36,528 nt of DNA from Bacillus zhangzhouensis (GTDB lineage: Bacteria > Bacillota > Bacilli > Bacillales > Bacillaceae). The position numbers were made by a program, and so were the translations under genes. The notes under the pieces are model-generated. The model had not been told where the DNA came from. It saw only the letters and a list, made by a program, of their open reading frames with translations, and searched no databases. Shown one piece after another: positions 9,001-19,400 of this stretch. The stretch covers positions 1 to 36,528 of the forward strand of contig NZ_JOTP01000026.1 of the NCBI RefSeq assembly GCF_000715205.1. The letters are read 5' to 3'. Position 1 is the stretch's first letter. Each line of letters begins with the position of its first letter.

Positions 9001-12000
9001 TGGCATCATTCATTTCGCTGGCATCATTCAAGAAGAGCTGCTTGCAGACATGACGTCCGTTTCTTTACATGACATGTACGAAGCAAAGGTATATGGAACG
9101 ATTGCACTTCATGAAGCTGCTTCCAAACGTCAGAACGTCTTATTCCTTTCTAGTTCGTCAGCACGTACGTTAAAGGGCGGGATGACCGTTGGCGCCTATT
9201 GCGCTGCCAATGAGTTCGTTGAACAATTTGCTCATTATCAGAAGTTGACATCTACAGTGAAGCCGTATTGCTTTAGTTTCAGCATGTGGGACGAGATCGG
9301 AATGAGCGAAGGCTCCATGATCAAAGGTATTTTACAAGAAAGAGGCTATCTCCCGATTTCAAAGCAGGTGGGCTTCCAGACGATGCTGGCATGTTTGATG
9401 ACAGATGCTCCACTCATGTATATGGGATTAGATCGGTCGAAGAAAGAGATTGAGGAGATGGTGCATGCGGAGATACAAAAAGAGCAAGCCATTTATGTCT
9501 TTTTCAAAACCGATCAAACAAAGGCGATTGAAGAACGGCTGTATCATTCCATTCATACGTGTTTACAGTCTCGTCTATCTGGTGAATACTCCGTGCATCT
9601 CTATCCTGAGGAATGTTGGAAAGAAACAGAAGACGGGATGCCGGATGAAGCGTTTTTCAATGAATTAATAGAAGAAAGCGGACAGAATTCAGAGGATAGA
9701 GCTCCTCAAACAGAGACGGAGAAACTCTTGGCGCACATTTGGTCAGAGCTGCTCGATGTCTCAAATATCAGCTGCGGTGATCATTTCTTTCTACTGGGAG
9801 GTCATTCGCTGAAGGCAACGCAAATGCTGTCTGCGGTTAGACAAAGAACGGGATTTGATGTGCCGCTCGCTGTTCTTTTTGAACATACGCGACTTGGGGA
9901 ACTAGCGGACTGGATTGATTCACATGCCAAAGCGGATGAAGCGATTCTGATTAGAAAAATGGAAAAGGGTCAGGAGATTCCGATGTCCTACGCCCAGCAA
10001 AGACAGTGGTTTCTCTATCAATTAGAGCCAGATCTGCCGTTTTACAATAATACGATTTCCTTTCGGATGAATGGTCCTTTAGATGTGAAGGTGCTTCAGA
10101 GCAGTTTGCAGCATATGGTGCAAAGACATGAATCGCTCAGAACATCCTTTTCCATGAGCGGAGATGAACCGGTACAGATCATTCATGAACATATGACCTT
10201 ACCAGGGCTTGAGGTGGTGGATGTATCAGACCTGGCGTCACAGGAAGAAAAAGAACAAAAAGCGTCTGAATGGGCGAAAAGAGAGGCGGGCACAGCTTTC
10301 CGCTTAGAGCATGATCCGCTCTTTCGAGTGAAACTGATTCGGTTGTCGGAAACAGATCATTTGCTGCTGATGTCCATTCACCACATCGTGTCAGATGGCT
10401 GGTCGATCGGTATTGTCGCGCGAGAGCTATCAGAGTGGTATACAGCGATGATCGAAGGGCGAGAGCCTCACCTGCCGCCACTGCCTATTCAATATGCCGA
10501 TTATGCGCTATGGCAGAAGGAGTATTTGACAGGCGAGACGCTGCATAAGCAGCTTTCCTATTGGAAGGAGCAATTTGCGGCACCTGTGGAAGATTTGATA
10601 TTGCCGTATGACCATCCGCGGCCAGCCGTTCAATCCTATAAAGGAAAAACGAAAAAATATCGATTGTCGAAGTCGTTGTCTGAGCAGCTCGCTGCACTTT
10701 CTAAGAAAACAGACAGCACACTTTATATGACCTTACTTTCTGCTTTCTCTACGCTTTTACATCGATTGTCTTCACAGGATGAGTTTGTGATTGGATCGGT
10801 CATTGCTGGAAGAAATCGTACTGAGATGGAGCATTTGATCGGATTTTTCGTGAATACATTGGCACTTCGGATCGACCATAGCGGGAATCCTGCTTTTGCA
10901 GAGCTATTAGAGCGAGTAAAAGAGACAACAGTCGGCGCCTATGCGCATCAGGATGTGCCGTTTGAGATGGTGGTAGATGAACTGAACATTGTACGTGATG
11001 CCAGTAAGCAGCCGCTGTTTCAGGTCATGTTTGTTCTGCAAAACTTACCGCTGGAAGCATCTCCAATGGGGGAGGCGACATCGGTTTTAGACATTGAAGA
11101 TAACGATACAGCCAAATTCGATCTATCTCTATTTGTTTTTGAAGGGGCTGAGGGTCTTCAATTAAAACTTGAGTATGATGCGGACTTATTTTCTGAAGAC
11201 ACGATGGATCGATTCCTCCGTTACTATGAGATGCTGCTCGAAAGTATTTGTGAAAATCCGGCGCAGCCGATCAGACAAATGAATTACCTGCCAGAGAAAG
11301 AGAAGCATCAATTGCTCTATGAATGGAGCGGCAAAACGGATCAACCAGCAGGCTCACTTCTGATCACGGAACGATTTGAAGCGCAAGTGAAAAAGACACC
11401 ACATGCAGTTGCTCTCGAATTCCAGGGAGAGCAGTGGACGTATCGCGAGTTACAAGAGAAAGTCGATCGGCTTGGCGCTTATTTGCAGCAACGAGGAGTC
11501 ACCCCGCATGAACCCGTCGGGCTTCTTATCGACAGGTCGCCTGAAATGATCCTTGGGGTGCTGGCGATTGTGAAAGCGGGGGGCGCTTACGTGCCAATTG
11601 ATCCTGAATATCCGGAATCACGCATTGATTATATGCTGAAGGATACAGGCATTAAGCTTTTGCTGACAAAAAACGAATGGCTGAAAAAGGTGTCGATCAG
11701 TCAAACCGAGCTCATTTGTCTTGACGAGGGGTATGAAGAGTTTTTACCAGAAGGAGAAGTCATCCCTGCTGCCCTAAGCCCTGATGGACTTGCTTATATC
11801 AATTACACATCGGGATCGACTGGACAGCCAAAAGGGGTGCTAATTCCGCATCAAGCGGTCATCCGGCTTGTATGTGAAACAGACTATGTCACCCTTGATG
11901 AACATACGCGCATTTTACAAATCGCGAGCTTTTCTTTTGATGCCTTTACGTATGAAATATGGGGGGCCCTTCTGAACGGAGGAAGGCTGATACTCACCGA

Positions 12001-15000
12001 TCGTAATACGATTTTATCAATGAATACACTGGCTGACACGCTGAAAGCTTACAAAATCACAACAGGGTTCCTGACTGTGCCGCTGTTCAACCGGTTAACA
12101 GAAGAACATCCAGAAGCCTTATCTGGATTCAACGCTTTATTGGTCGGCGGTGATGCTTTGTCTGCCGCTCATATCCGTAAAGCACTGCCGTATTTGCCTG
12201 AAGGGCTTTTAAACGGCTATGGACCAACTGAGAATACGACGTTCTCCTGTGTGCATCACATTCGAGCATTGGACGACGGTCAGGCTACGGTTCCAATCGG
12301 TCAGCCAATCACTTATTCACAAGCCTATGTACTAGACGACCAGCTGCAGCCGGTCCCGCAAGGCGTCATTGGTGAGATTTACGTTGGCGGAACAGGACTT
12401 GCACTTGGTTACCTTGGAGATGAAGAAAAAACAGCGCAATCATTTATTCCGCATCCTTTCCAAGAAGGAGCGCGTTTATATAAAACAGGCGATATGGGCC
12501 GTTGGCTGTCAAATGGCATCATCGACTGCCTTGGAAGAATTGATCATCAAGTGAAAATTCGTGGACACCGGGTCGAATGTGGAGAAATTGAAGCCGCTAT
12601 GTTGAGCTTTGAGGACATCATAGAATGTGCTGTTATCCCGCATCAACGCGAGAGTGGTCATAAACGCTTGATCGGTTATTTTGTCCAAAAAGGTGCATTG
12701 ACCCAGCAAGCCATTCGCCAAGCATTAAAAGAAATGCTGCCAGATTATATGGTGCCAAGCCTATTGATGGAGCTGGATGAACTGCCGCTCACACCAAACG
12801 GCAAGGTAGACCAAAAGCGTCTCCCGCCGCCAGAGTGGAGACAGGAAGAAGTGGATACGCCAATTGACAGACCAGTCAGTGAGGAAGAACGAATGTTAGA
12901 AAAGGTGTGGTCTCAGCTGCTTGGCGCTCCTTCCATCGGTGTACATGATAACTACTTTGAGCTTGGCGGAGATTCCATTATTGTCATACAAATGGTGGCA
13001 CGCTTAGCGCAGGAAGGCTACATCATCCAGCCGAGAGATGTGTTTGAAAAGCAGACCATTTCACAGCTTGCCCTCGTCATGAAAAAGGCAGATGTTTCTG
13101 TGTCCTATAATCAGGCACCTATTACAGGAGATGTTCGTCTGCTTCCGATCCAATCTTGGTTTTTTGAGCAATCGATGACAAACCAAGATTATTGGAATCT
13201 ATCGGCACATTTCCAATTCAAGCAGTCCGTGTCGCTAAAGCAGTTAACACAGGTTCTTTCAAAGGTTGCCGATCATCACGATATGTTAAGAGCGACATAT
13301 ACAAAAGAGGCAGATGGCACGTGGGTCCAAACGATTCGTGAGCCTGGCATTACCCCTTGTATCACATCCTTTGATTTGACGGATGTTTCTCAGGAGGAGG
13401 CGCTTGAACAAATCCGATTAGAGACAGGAGCTTGTCAAGGAACATTGTCATTAGAGCGGGGAGAAGTGATCAAGGCTATTCTTTTTCACACAAGTCATGA
13501 TACGTCAGAGATTTTCATCGCTGCACACCATCTCGTCATGGATGGCATATCGTGGCGCATTATACAAGAAGATGTAATAAATGGACTGAAGCAGCTTGCT
13601 GCGGGGCAGGAAATAGTACTTGCAAAGAAAACCGCCTCCTATAAGCAGTGGGCAGATGCACTATATGAATATGCACAAACAGATCAATTACAAGAGCAGG
13701 TCCCTTTTTGGCAAAAGATCACGGATCAAGAGGAAGAGGGTTCCCCTTTTCAAACGCCTGCGCTTTCTAATATAGAAGAACATGCAGATATCCTGTCTGT
13801 TCAATTGACGAAGGAACAAACCGACATTTTACTAAGGCAGGCATCTCAAGCGTACCGAACAGAGGTAAACGATTTACTCTTATCAGGACTTGCACAAGCC
13901 GTTGGAAAGCCAATACTCATCACGTTAGAAGGGCATGGACGCGAGGATTTATTTGAACAGATGGATTTGTCACGGACAGTCGGCTGGTTTACGAGCTCTT
14001 ATCCTATTTTTATTCCTTTTATTAAAACCGATGTTGAAAGACAAATCAAAGACGTCAAAGAAACCTTAAGAGCTGTGCCGCAAAAGGGAATCGGCTATGG
14101 CTTACTTCAATACATGACAGAATCTCGTTTACTCAAAACGGCAGCGCCGCAGATGAGCTTTAATTACCTTGGACAGTTAGATCAGACAGATGGCGAGGTG
14201 AAGCTTTATTTAGCAGATGAACGAAATGGACATGTACACGATCCGAAAGCAGAAAGGCAGCATTTAATTGATGTGTACGGATACGTTGTCAATGGACAGC
14301 TTCAAATGAATTTTATGATGAATCGAGAGCTGCTCCAGCATGAAGATGTGCGCTTGTTACCTGAGCGTTTCAAAGAAAAAATGGAGGACATTCTGACGCA
14401 TTGTGTAGAGGCAAGAGGCGGCTTTACACCATCTGATTTCTCTATGGTTCAGCTCACGCAAAAGCAAATAGACGAGCTACCAGACAATGTGGTCGATGTG
14501 TATCCACTGTCTCCAATGCAGCAAGGGATGCTGTTTCATGCATTATTGGATCAAGCGTCACAAGCTTACTTTGGTCAGGTGCATATGACGCTTGAAGGCT
14601 TAACGGACGGCGAAGCCTATGAACAAGCATGGAATCTCCTTGTAGAACGTCATTCGATTTTGCGGACAAGATTCGCTTGGGAAGGGTTAAAGGAGCCTGT
14701 CCAGTTGATTCAATCAGAAGGAAGTATTCACCTCACTCAGCACGATGTGCGCCACCTGAGTGAAACGGATCAGAAGGAAATCATTGAACACTATTTAGTA
14801 TCCGATCGTTCAAAGGATTTCGATTTAGAAGATATTGATGAACCACTTATCCGTATTGCATTATTCCATTGTGATGAAAGAAAATGCACGTTTGTCTTTA
14901 GCTTTCATCATATTTTAATAGATGGCTGGAGCTTGTTCAGCTTTATTGAAGAATCCTTTGCGCTGTATCGCTCCCTTGTAGACGAACGGGAGATCAACCT

Positions 15001-16141
15001 CCCTGCTGTACGTCCATATAAAGATTTTATCGAGTGGCTGCAAAAGCAGGATCAAGGGAAGGCGAATGCGTTTTGGAAACATTATATGTCAGGGGTAGAG
15101 GAAGCAACACCGCTTCCTGGAGACAGTGAGCAGGCTTCGGATCATGGAGCAGGTATCACGCAGGTTAGTGTCAAACTGACGCCCCAGATGCAGCAGAAAC
15201 TAGAAGAGATGACAGGCGCGCAGAAGGTCACGATGAGCACACTGATACAGTCAGCGTGGGGGTTGCTCCTGCACCTTCATTCAGGCTCAGAGGATGTCAT
15301 ATTTGGTGTGACCGTATCTGGCCGGCCAGCGGACTTACCAGAGGTTGAAAGCATGACAGGGCTTTTTATTAACACCTTGCCGCTCCGTTTGCCGATTGCA
15401 CCAGACTGGACCATCGCCCGCCTGCTGGCACATACGCAAGAAACCGTTTTTCACATGCGGGAATTTGAGTATACGGTGCTGCCAGATATTCAGCAGATGA
15501 CCGATATCCCGAGTGGACAATCATTGTTTGACAGCATTGTCGTGTTTGAAAATTATCCGATTGAATCCATTGAGCCGTATGGTGTACGCATCTTAGACAT
15601 CGCAAGCCATGAAGAAACGAATTATGACTTAACCCTTGTGGCTGTTCCGGGAGATACGCTGGAGCTTCGGGTCACATACCGCTTAAATCAATATACAGAA
15701 AAGCAAATACAATCACTGATGCAGCAGCTGATTCACACACTTGAAGCCATGACAGAACAAGTGGAGACACCGCTCTCTTCCTTCACAATCGTGACAAATG
15801 AAGAAAAAGAACGGATGATCAGCGATTGGGCAAAAAACGGACAAGTCAGCGTGCTGTACCCAGACCAAGAAGAGGTCTACTCAGGTGTGCATGATCCTTC
15901 CTGTGAAACGGAAATTTATGTCCTGAGTGATGAGCATCAGCTCATGCCGATAGGCTTTCCTGGGGATATTTTTATCGGTGCAAAGGATATAAAAGCACTT
16001 TGTGGGGAGCTTGCCGATTGGATGGAGGCGCATAAAATTCCGCATCCATTCAAACATCAAACAGGCGAATACCTCTATCCGACAGGGGATGTCGGCGTTT
16101 GGACTGAAAAAAGCAAGATTCAGATTTTGGATTGGATGTAG
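6008..16141 (+). CDS. Depsipeptide synthetase subunit A (keto-acid A-KR-T / C-A-T-E / C), CesA/StsA-like
   Basis: A 3377-aa NRPS with approximate domains as follows. 1-60: first half of a split pseudo-Asub. 80-660: acyl-adenylating domain of the PksJ/keto-acid type (LTSGSTGMPKC near 260, WMPLDHIGGIVMFH near 300, GREKDMIIING near 537, PKTSSGKIERAQ near 630). 900-1110: ketoreductase (TGGLGGIG, LSSSSA, AYCAANEF). 1145-1220: second half of the pseudo-Asub. 1260: carrier GGHSLKATQM. 1320-1760: C (HHIVSDG near 1458). 1780-2290: amino-acid A domain. 2316: carrier GGDSIIVIQM. 2380-2800: E (HHLVMDG). 2810-3240: C of post-E type (PLSPMQQGMLFH, HHILIDG). The end is a degenerate A remnant. The layout and length match CesA of cereulide as I recall it. 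Module 1 should activate and reduce an alpha-keto acid; module 2 adds an amino acid (code read as DAYFLGGTFK, Val-like) and epimerizes it. The ribosome site AAAGGAAAGG supports the ATG. Confidence 0.9.
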   Translation: MKPSTINQSSLYESMDAILQDVKTTILQTNEIERFAVFSREKTIRPRPYHLSHLFLDNHFEQEAAAESIHMQTAAPALADMPPALSYGGEIDITKGAQTLQDVLTEAAKTTNGLTYIVNSENELTQSYTQLKEDAERVLTGLRELGLKAGDPVFFQFSSNHAMVTAFWACVLGGFVPTLVSAAPTYREMNAAVKKLHHAWELLEHPLILTDDALIEEVQGLALLWHTDQLRVAAVEPMLSLERDTGAYPAAPDDSVFFILTSGSTGMPKCVEHSHRSVLANVKGTVAANQFTQEDVSLDWMPLDHIGGIVMFHLVNVYTGCEQIRARTDDFIAQPLRWLDWMDRYRATKTWAPNFAFAMINDYEKEISSGSWDLSAMTCMINGAEAVVPKTIHRFLHLLAPHGLKGDVIRPAFGMSEISSAVVFSFAIERGDENSGVLTFEETSLTEQLRPAEARETGTVSFTELGRPIPGITIRIVNHQQELLPEDHIGSVQIKGLTTMKGYYKNDEANQEVFQTDGWFHTGDLGFLHEGRLTLTGREKDMIIINGKNYHNYEIEAIAEEVPGVETSFVAACSVRMEASASDELILFFTPKLYEPSYIMRASQHIKSHIATKMGLSASRIIPVQKHAFPKTSSGKIERAQLKTRWQEGEFDEIIKEMDIRLENEHTLPDWSYQKEWTPAPLDAAEKQIVGDIVIFADALGLADQLKSLSNSEQTYITVEPGQEFTQLTHTHFIIHPNRPSDYEQLFETLRSYGVSVKQIIHLWNYTNQKDKLHVAVAKEAQKAGSMSALYLSKTVAVYEEPVEITFVSAHAMNLPEDQTHDVEKATTVGLMTAVQHEWPFIKVQCLDFSLTESASSRSHASAIMTECTYDKRSHIAAYRGSVRYIPLLSPLHLEKEQKMKKPPFESSGLYVMTGGLGGIGSLLSEHLLKSDQAHLVLLGRKEREALSAEQQDILTSLEKQAKDHGGTVLYEKVDITDAKEVEALISRQEVARGKRLDGIIHFAGIIQEELLADMTSVSLHDMYEAKVYGTIALHEAASKRQNVLFLSSSSARTLKGGMTVGAYCAANEFVEQFAHYQKLTSTVKPYCFSFSMWDEIGMSEGSMIKGILQERGYLPISKQVGFQTMLACLMTDAPLMYMGLDRSKKEIEEMVHAEIQKEQAIYVFFKTDQTKAIEERLYHSIHTCLQSRLSGEYSVHLYPEECWKETEDGMPDEAFFNELIEESGQNSEDRAPQTETEKLLAHIWSELLDVSNISCGDHFFLLGGHSLKATQMLSAVRQRTGFDVPLAVLFEHTRLGELADWIDSHAKADEAILIRKMEKGQEIPMSYAQQRQWFLYQLEPDLPFYNNTISFRMNGPLDVKVLQSSLQHMVQRHESLRTSFSMSGDEPVQIIHEHMTLPGLEVVDVSDLASQEEKEQKASEWAKREAGTAFRLEHDPLFRVKLIRLSETDHLLLMSIHHIVSDGWSIGIVARELSEWYTAMIEGREPHLPPLPIQYADYALWQKEYLTGETLHKQLSYWKEQFAAPVEDLILPYDHPRPAVQSYKGKTKKYRLSKSLSEQLAALSKKTDSTLYMTLLSAFSTLLHRLSSQDEFVIGSVIAGRNRTEMEHLIGFFVNTLALRIDHSGNPAFAELLERVKETTVGAYAHQDVPFEMVVDELNIVRDASKQPLFQVMFVLQNLPLEASPMGEATSVLDIEDNDTAKFDLSLFVFEGAEGLQLKLEYDADLFSEDTMDRFLRYYEMLLESICENPAQPIRQMNYLPEKEKHQLLYEWSGKTDQPAGSLLITERFEAQVKKTPHAVALEFQGEQWTYRELQEKVDRLGAYLQQRGVTPHEPVGLLIDRSPEMILGVLAIVKAGGAYVPIDPEYPESRIDYMLKDTGIKLLLTKNEWLKKVSISQTELICLDEGYEEFLPEGEVIPAALSPDGLAYINYTSGSTGQPKGVLIPHQAVIRLVCETDYVTLDEHTRILQIASFSFDAFTYEIWGALLNGGRLILTDRNTILSMNTLADTLKAYKITTGFLTVPLFNRLTEEHPEALSGFNALLVGGDALSAAHIRKALPYLPEGLLNGYGPTENTTFSCVHHIRALDDGQATVPIGQPITYSQAYVLDDQLQPVPQGVIGEIYVGGTGLALGYLGDEEKTAQSFIPHPFQEGARLYKTGDMGRWLSNGIIDCLGRIDHQVKIRGHRVECGEIEAAMLSFEDIIECAVIPHQRESGHKRLIGYFVQKGALTQQAIRQALKEMLPDYMVPSLLMELDELPLTPNGKVDQKRLPPPEWRQEEVDTPIDRPVSEEERMLEKVWSQLLGAPSIGVHDNYFELGGDSIIVIQMVARLAQEGYIIQPRDVFEKQTISQLALVMKKADVSVSYNQAPITGDVRLLPIQSWFFEQSMTNQDYWNLSAHFQFKQSVSLKQLTQVLSKVADHHDMLRATYTKEADGTWVQTIREPGITPCITSFDLTDVSQEEALEQIRLETGACQGTLSLERGEVIKAILFHTSHDTSEIFIAAHHLVMDGISWRIIQEDVINGLKQLAAGQEIVLAKKTASYKQWADALYEYAQTDQLQEQVPFWQKITDQEEEGSPFQTPALSNIEEHADILSVQLTKEQTDILLRQASQAYRTEVNDLLLSGLAQAVGKPILITLEGHGREDLFEQMDLSRTVGWFTSSYPIFIPFIKTDVERQIKDVKETLRAVPQKGIGYGLLQYMTESRLLKTAAPQMSFNYLGQLDQTDGEVKLYLADERNGHVHDPKAERQHLIDVYGYVVNGQLQMNFMMNRELLQHEDVRLLPERFKEKMEDILTHCVEARGGFTPSDFSMVQLTQKQIDELPDNVVDVYPLSPMQQGMLFHALLDQASQAYFGQVHMTLEGLTDGEAYEQAWNLLVERHSILRTRFAWEGLKEPVQLIQSEGSIHLTQHDVRHLSETDQKEIIEHYLVSDRSKDFDLEDIDEPLIRIALFHCDERKCTFVFSFHHILIDGWSLFSFIEESFALYRSLVDEREINLPAVRPYKDFIEWLQKQDQGKANAFWKHYMSGVEEATPLPGDSEQASDHGAGITQVSVKLTPQMQQKLEEMTGAQKVTMSTLIQSAWGLLLHLHSGSEDVIFGVTVSGRPADLPEVESMTGLFINTLPLRLPIAPDWTIARLLAHTQETVFHMREFEYTVLPDIQQMTDIPSGQSLFDSIVVFENYPIESIEPYGVRILDIASHEETNYDLTLVAVPGDTLELRVTYRLNQYTEKQIQSLMQQLIHTLEAMTEQVETPLSSFTIVTNEEKERMISDWAKNGQVSVLYPDQEEVYSGVHDPSCETEIYVLSDEHQLMPIGFPGDIFIGAKDIKALCGELADWMEAHKIPHPFKHQTGEYLYPTGDVGVWTEKSKIQILDWM

Positions 16142-16470
16142 GAGGAGAAAAACCATGTTAGTCAGTAGACGAAAAGGAAATACAGCAAATCATATCGTTA
16201 GAATCAATGGAAAACGAATCGATCTCAAAGCAGTAGAACGTGTCATCATGCTTCACTTTCCACTAGAGGAATGTGTTTTGATCCCGAAGAAAAATCAAGA
16301 GGGCGGCCTATCGCTTGTGCTATTTGCACAGGCGAAGGACCCTTCGCTGACAAGAGAGGATCTGATGAACGGCCTGCTTCATTCTTATGAAGTGCCATCC
16401 GCTCTCGTCTTATTACCTTCCTTGCCAAAGACAGAAAGTGGAGCAGTCGATACAGAGGCACTGCTTTCAA
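15805..16470 (+). other. Degenerate adenylation-domain scar spanning the two-gene junction
   Basis: After the last C domain of the first subunit the usual C-A linker (IVTNEEKERMI) jumps straight to sequence matching the A6-A7 region (YVLSDEHQLMPIGFPGDIFI, then GEYLYPTGDVGVW). The A1-A5 core, roughly 330 residues, is absent. The first gene stops at 16139-16141. The second starts at 16155 and continues the same ancestral domain: RINGKRIDLKAVE matches A8, and PKTESGAVDTEAL matches A10 with the catalytic GKVD lysine replaced. The gene boundary, with its AGGAGG overlapping the stop codon, therefore lies inside one ancestral A domain. The C-terminal part can serve as the first half of the split pseudo-Asub of the next keto-acid module. 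Confidence 0.7.
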
Positions 16471-19400
16471 TTGATGTACTAGATCAAGAGGAATTAAGAA
16501 AGATAGAAGAACGCATCAAAGACATAGATGGAGTAGAGGAAGCGGCTGCTTTCATTGAGAGTCAGACAGAAAGACAGACGCCCTATCATTTAGATGACTT
16601 ATTCCCTGACAGACAGCGTACTCAAGGCAACGAATCGATCTCAAAGGTTGAAGCCAGCCAAACAAAACAATCATCCGCTCATGAAAAACCGCCAGCACTT
16701 GTTTATGGTGGTGATGTCATCGAAAAACCAGGTACACCTGTCACATTGACAGAGGTGCTGATCCGTGCAGCCTTTATGTCACCTGACCACGGAGTGACTT
16801 ATATCAAAAAAGGCGGTCACGCGGTGACCCAAACCTATCCTGAACTACTAACAGACGCTGAACGGGTCCTGTCTGGATTAAGGGCAGCAGGGCTGACAAA
16901 CGGTGATCAAGTGTTACTTCAATTGAAGGATCATCACGATTTTATCACGGTGTTCTGGGGCTGTATTCTCGGTGGAATCATTCCAACCCCGGTCTCTGTG
17001 CCGCCTGTTTATGATGAAATGAATCAAGGTGTGAACAAGTTGAAGGGCGTATTTCAGCTGCAAAATGAACCTTTCATTATTACAAACGAAGCGAGTGCTG
17101 AGGACATTGCTGGGTTGCGAGAGGCATTTGAATCAAAAGCGATTCCTATTCTAACAATCGAAACGTTGCTTGCATGCGAACCGGATGAACAGCATTATGA
17201 GCCAGAGCCGGATGAGCCTGTGCTTCAGCTGCTGTCTTCAGGAAGTACGGGTGTACCAAAATGTATCCGTCACAACCATCAAAGTATTTTGTCTAGAATC
17301 ATTTCCTTTGAGCAGGCAAATGGTTTTACGTATGAGGATGTGTCACTTAACTGGATGCCGCTTGACCATGTAGGAGGTATTGTCATGTTTCATGTACATG
17401 ATGTCTATCTTGGCTGCCAGCAGATTAGTCCATCCATTGATCAATTTATCGAGCGGCCGATGGTGTGGCTGGATTGGGTAGAAACATACGGCGTCACAAG
17501 GACGTGGGCACCAAACTTTGCATTTGCCATGATGAATGAATATGAGGATGAGATTCGCAAGGGGGGCTGGGATCTCTCCACCTTGACCTATATCATGAAT
17601 GCAGCCGAAGCGGTTGTTCCGAAAGTAACGCAGCGCTTCATGCACATCATGGGTCAGCATGGGTTAAGCCGCCATGCGATGGTGCCGGCTTACGGTATGT
17701 CAGAAACATCATCAGCTATTGTTCAGTCAAAGGAATTCATGCGGCAGGATGATCAGGATGGACAGCTGACCATCGACCAGACCTCGTTAACGAGTGAGAT
17801 TCAATATGTAACGCATGATCATCCGCACAAGATGACGTTTACAGAAGTAGGTGCACCGATTCCTTCTGTATGGATTCGGATTGTAGATGAGCATCACCAG
17901 GTGTTGCCAGAAGATCAGGTGGGGCGCTTGCAGGTGAAGAGCCCAACGATCATGATGGGCTACTATCAAAATGAGGAAGCCAATCAAGAAGTATTTGCGG
18001 AAAACGGCTGGTTTCACACAGGGGATTTAGGGTTTATTCATGAAGGGCGTCTTGTCCTCACAGGACGGGAAAAGGACATCATCGTCATCAATGGAGCGAA
18101 CTATTTGAATTACGAAATTGAAGCCGTTGTGGAAGAAGTTGATGGGGTTGAAGTCACCTTTGCCGCTGCGTACGGCATTTATAATCCGGAATCAAGCAAC
18201 GATACGCTCACCGTCTTTTTTGTCTCACAAAAGGATTCGATAGAGGATCAAATCACGATGATTCAGCAGATTAGAGAGGCGATCATTCGGAAAATTGGGA
18301 TAGAGCCTGATCACATCATTCCGGTGAAAAAAGACCAATTTCCGAAAACAGAGAGTGGGAAAATTCAACGTGCTCAGTTAGGCGCGGCACTTAAAGATGG
18401 AGCGTTCCGCGACATTGAACGTGCACTTGATCTTGCCTCAGAAAATGAACAAACACTCCCAGATTGGTTTTTTAAACGCATTTGGGCAAAAGAACATACT
18501 GGTCCATCTTTGCCAGCTTCCACTGATCATGTACTCGTTTTTGAGGATGAAAAGGGGCTTTACCAATCGCTTTACGCACAATTCGAACAAACGAATCAGC
18601 CCTATGTTTCTGTGAAAAAGGGGTATGAATTTTTACGCCTGTCAAAAGGAATGTATCAGATGAATCCGAGAATCAAGGGGGATTACGTCAGGCTCGTTGC
18701 AGCACTTGAAGCAGATGAACTAAAGACCGGCCGCATGCTCCATCTGTGGAATGTGTCGGACAAAGAAAAGATCGTTGATCCTGCTCAGTTCAAAGAACTG
18801 CATGAAAGTACCAGTCAATCCATTTTGTATCTATATCAAGCGCTGAGACAAGAAAATCAAGAGCCGATCCGTCTCGCCGTTGTGACAAAAGGTGGTCAAT
18901 TTGTGAAGCCGCAAGACGATCTTCATGTTGAGAAAACAGCGCTGGTCGGTCTGTTAAAAACCATCCCGCAAGAATGGGAAGGGGCAGAGGTGGCTCATAT
19001 TGATATTGAAGCGGAGAATGTGGATCAGGATGCCAAACGCATAGCTGAAGAACTGTCTGCGATTCATATGAAAGCAGAGGTGGCTTACCGACAGGGACAT
19101 CGTCTCGTACCAAAGCTGGAAAAAGTCGATATGATCGAAGCACCTCAAACAGAAGGGTTTTTAGAATATGAAGGTCTTTATTTGCTTACTGGAGGACTGG
19201 GCGGTATTGGGTTTGAGCTGTCTAAGCAGATGCTCCAATTTGGCTTAAAGCTCGTGTTAATTGGACGGACACCTCTTGAAGAAGACGGGGAAAAGGAAAA
19301 GGCGTTCACACAGCTTAAAGGTCTTGGAGACGTCATCTATGTCCAAGCCGATGTGACCCATTTATCTGATGTCGAGCAGGCAATTTATGAAGCAGAAAAG

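Noticed and set aside
16002..16154. Upstream extension of the second depsipeptide synthetase gene overlapping the first
   Set aside because: The frame is open but the residues are not similar to A-domain sequence, while the ATG at 16155 has a perfect ribosome site and restores the A8-like sequence.
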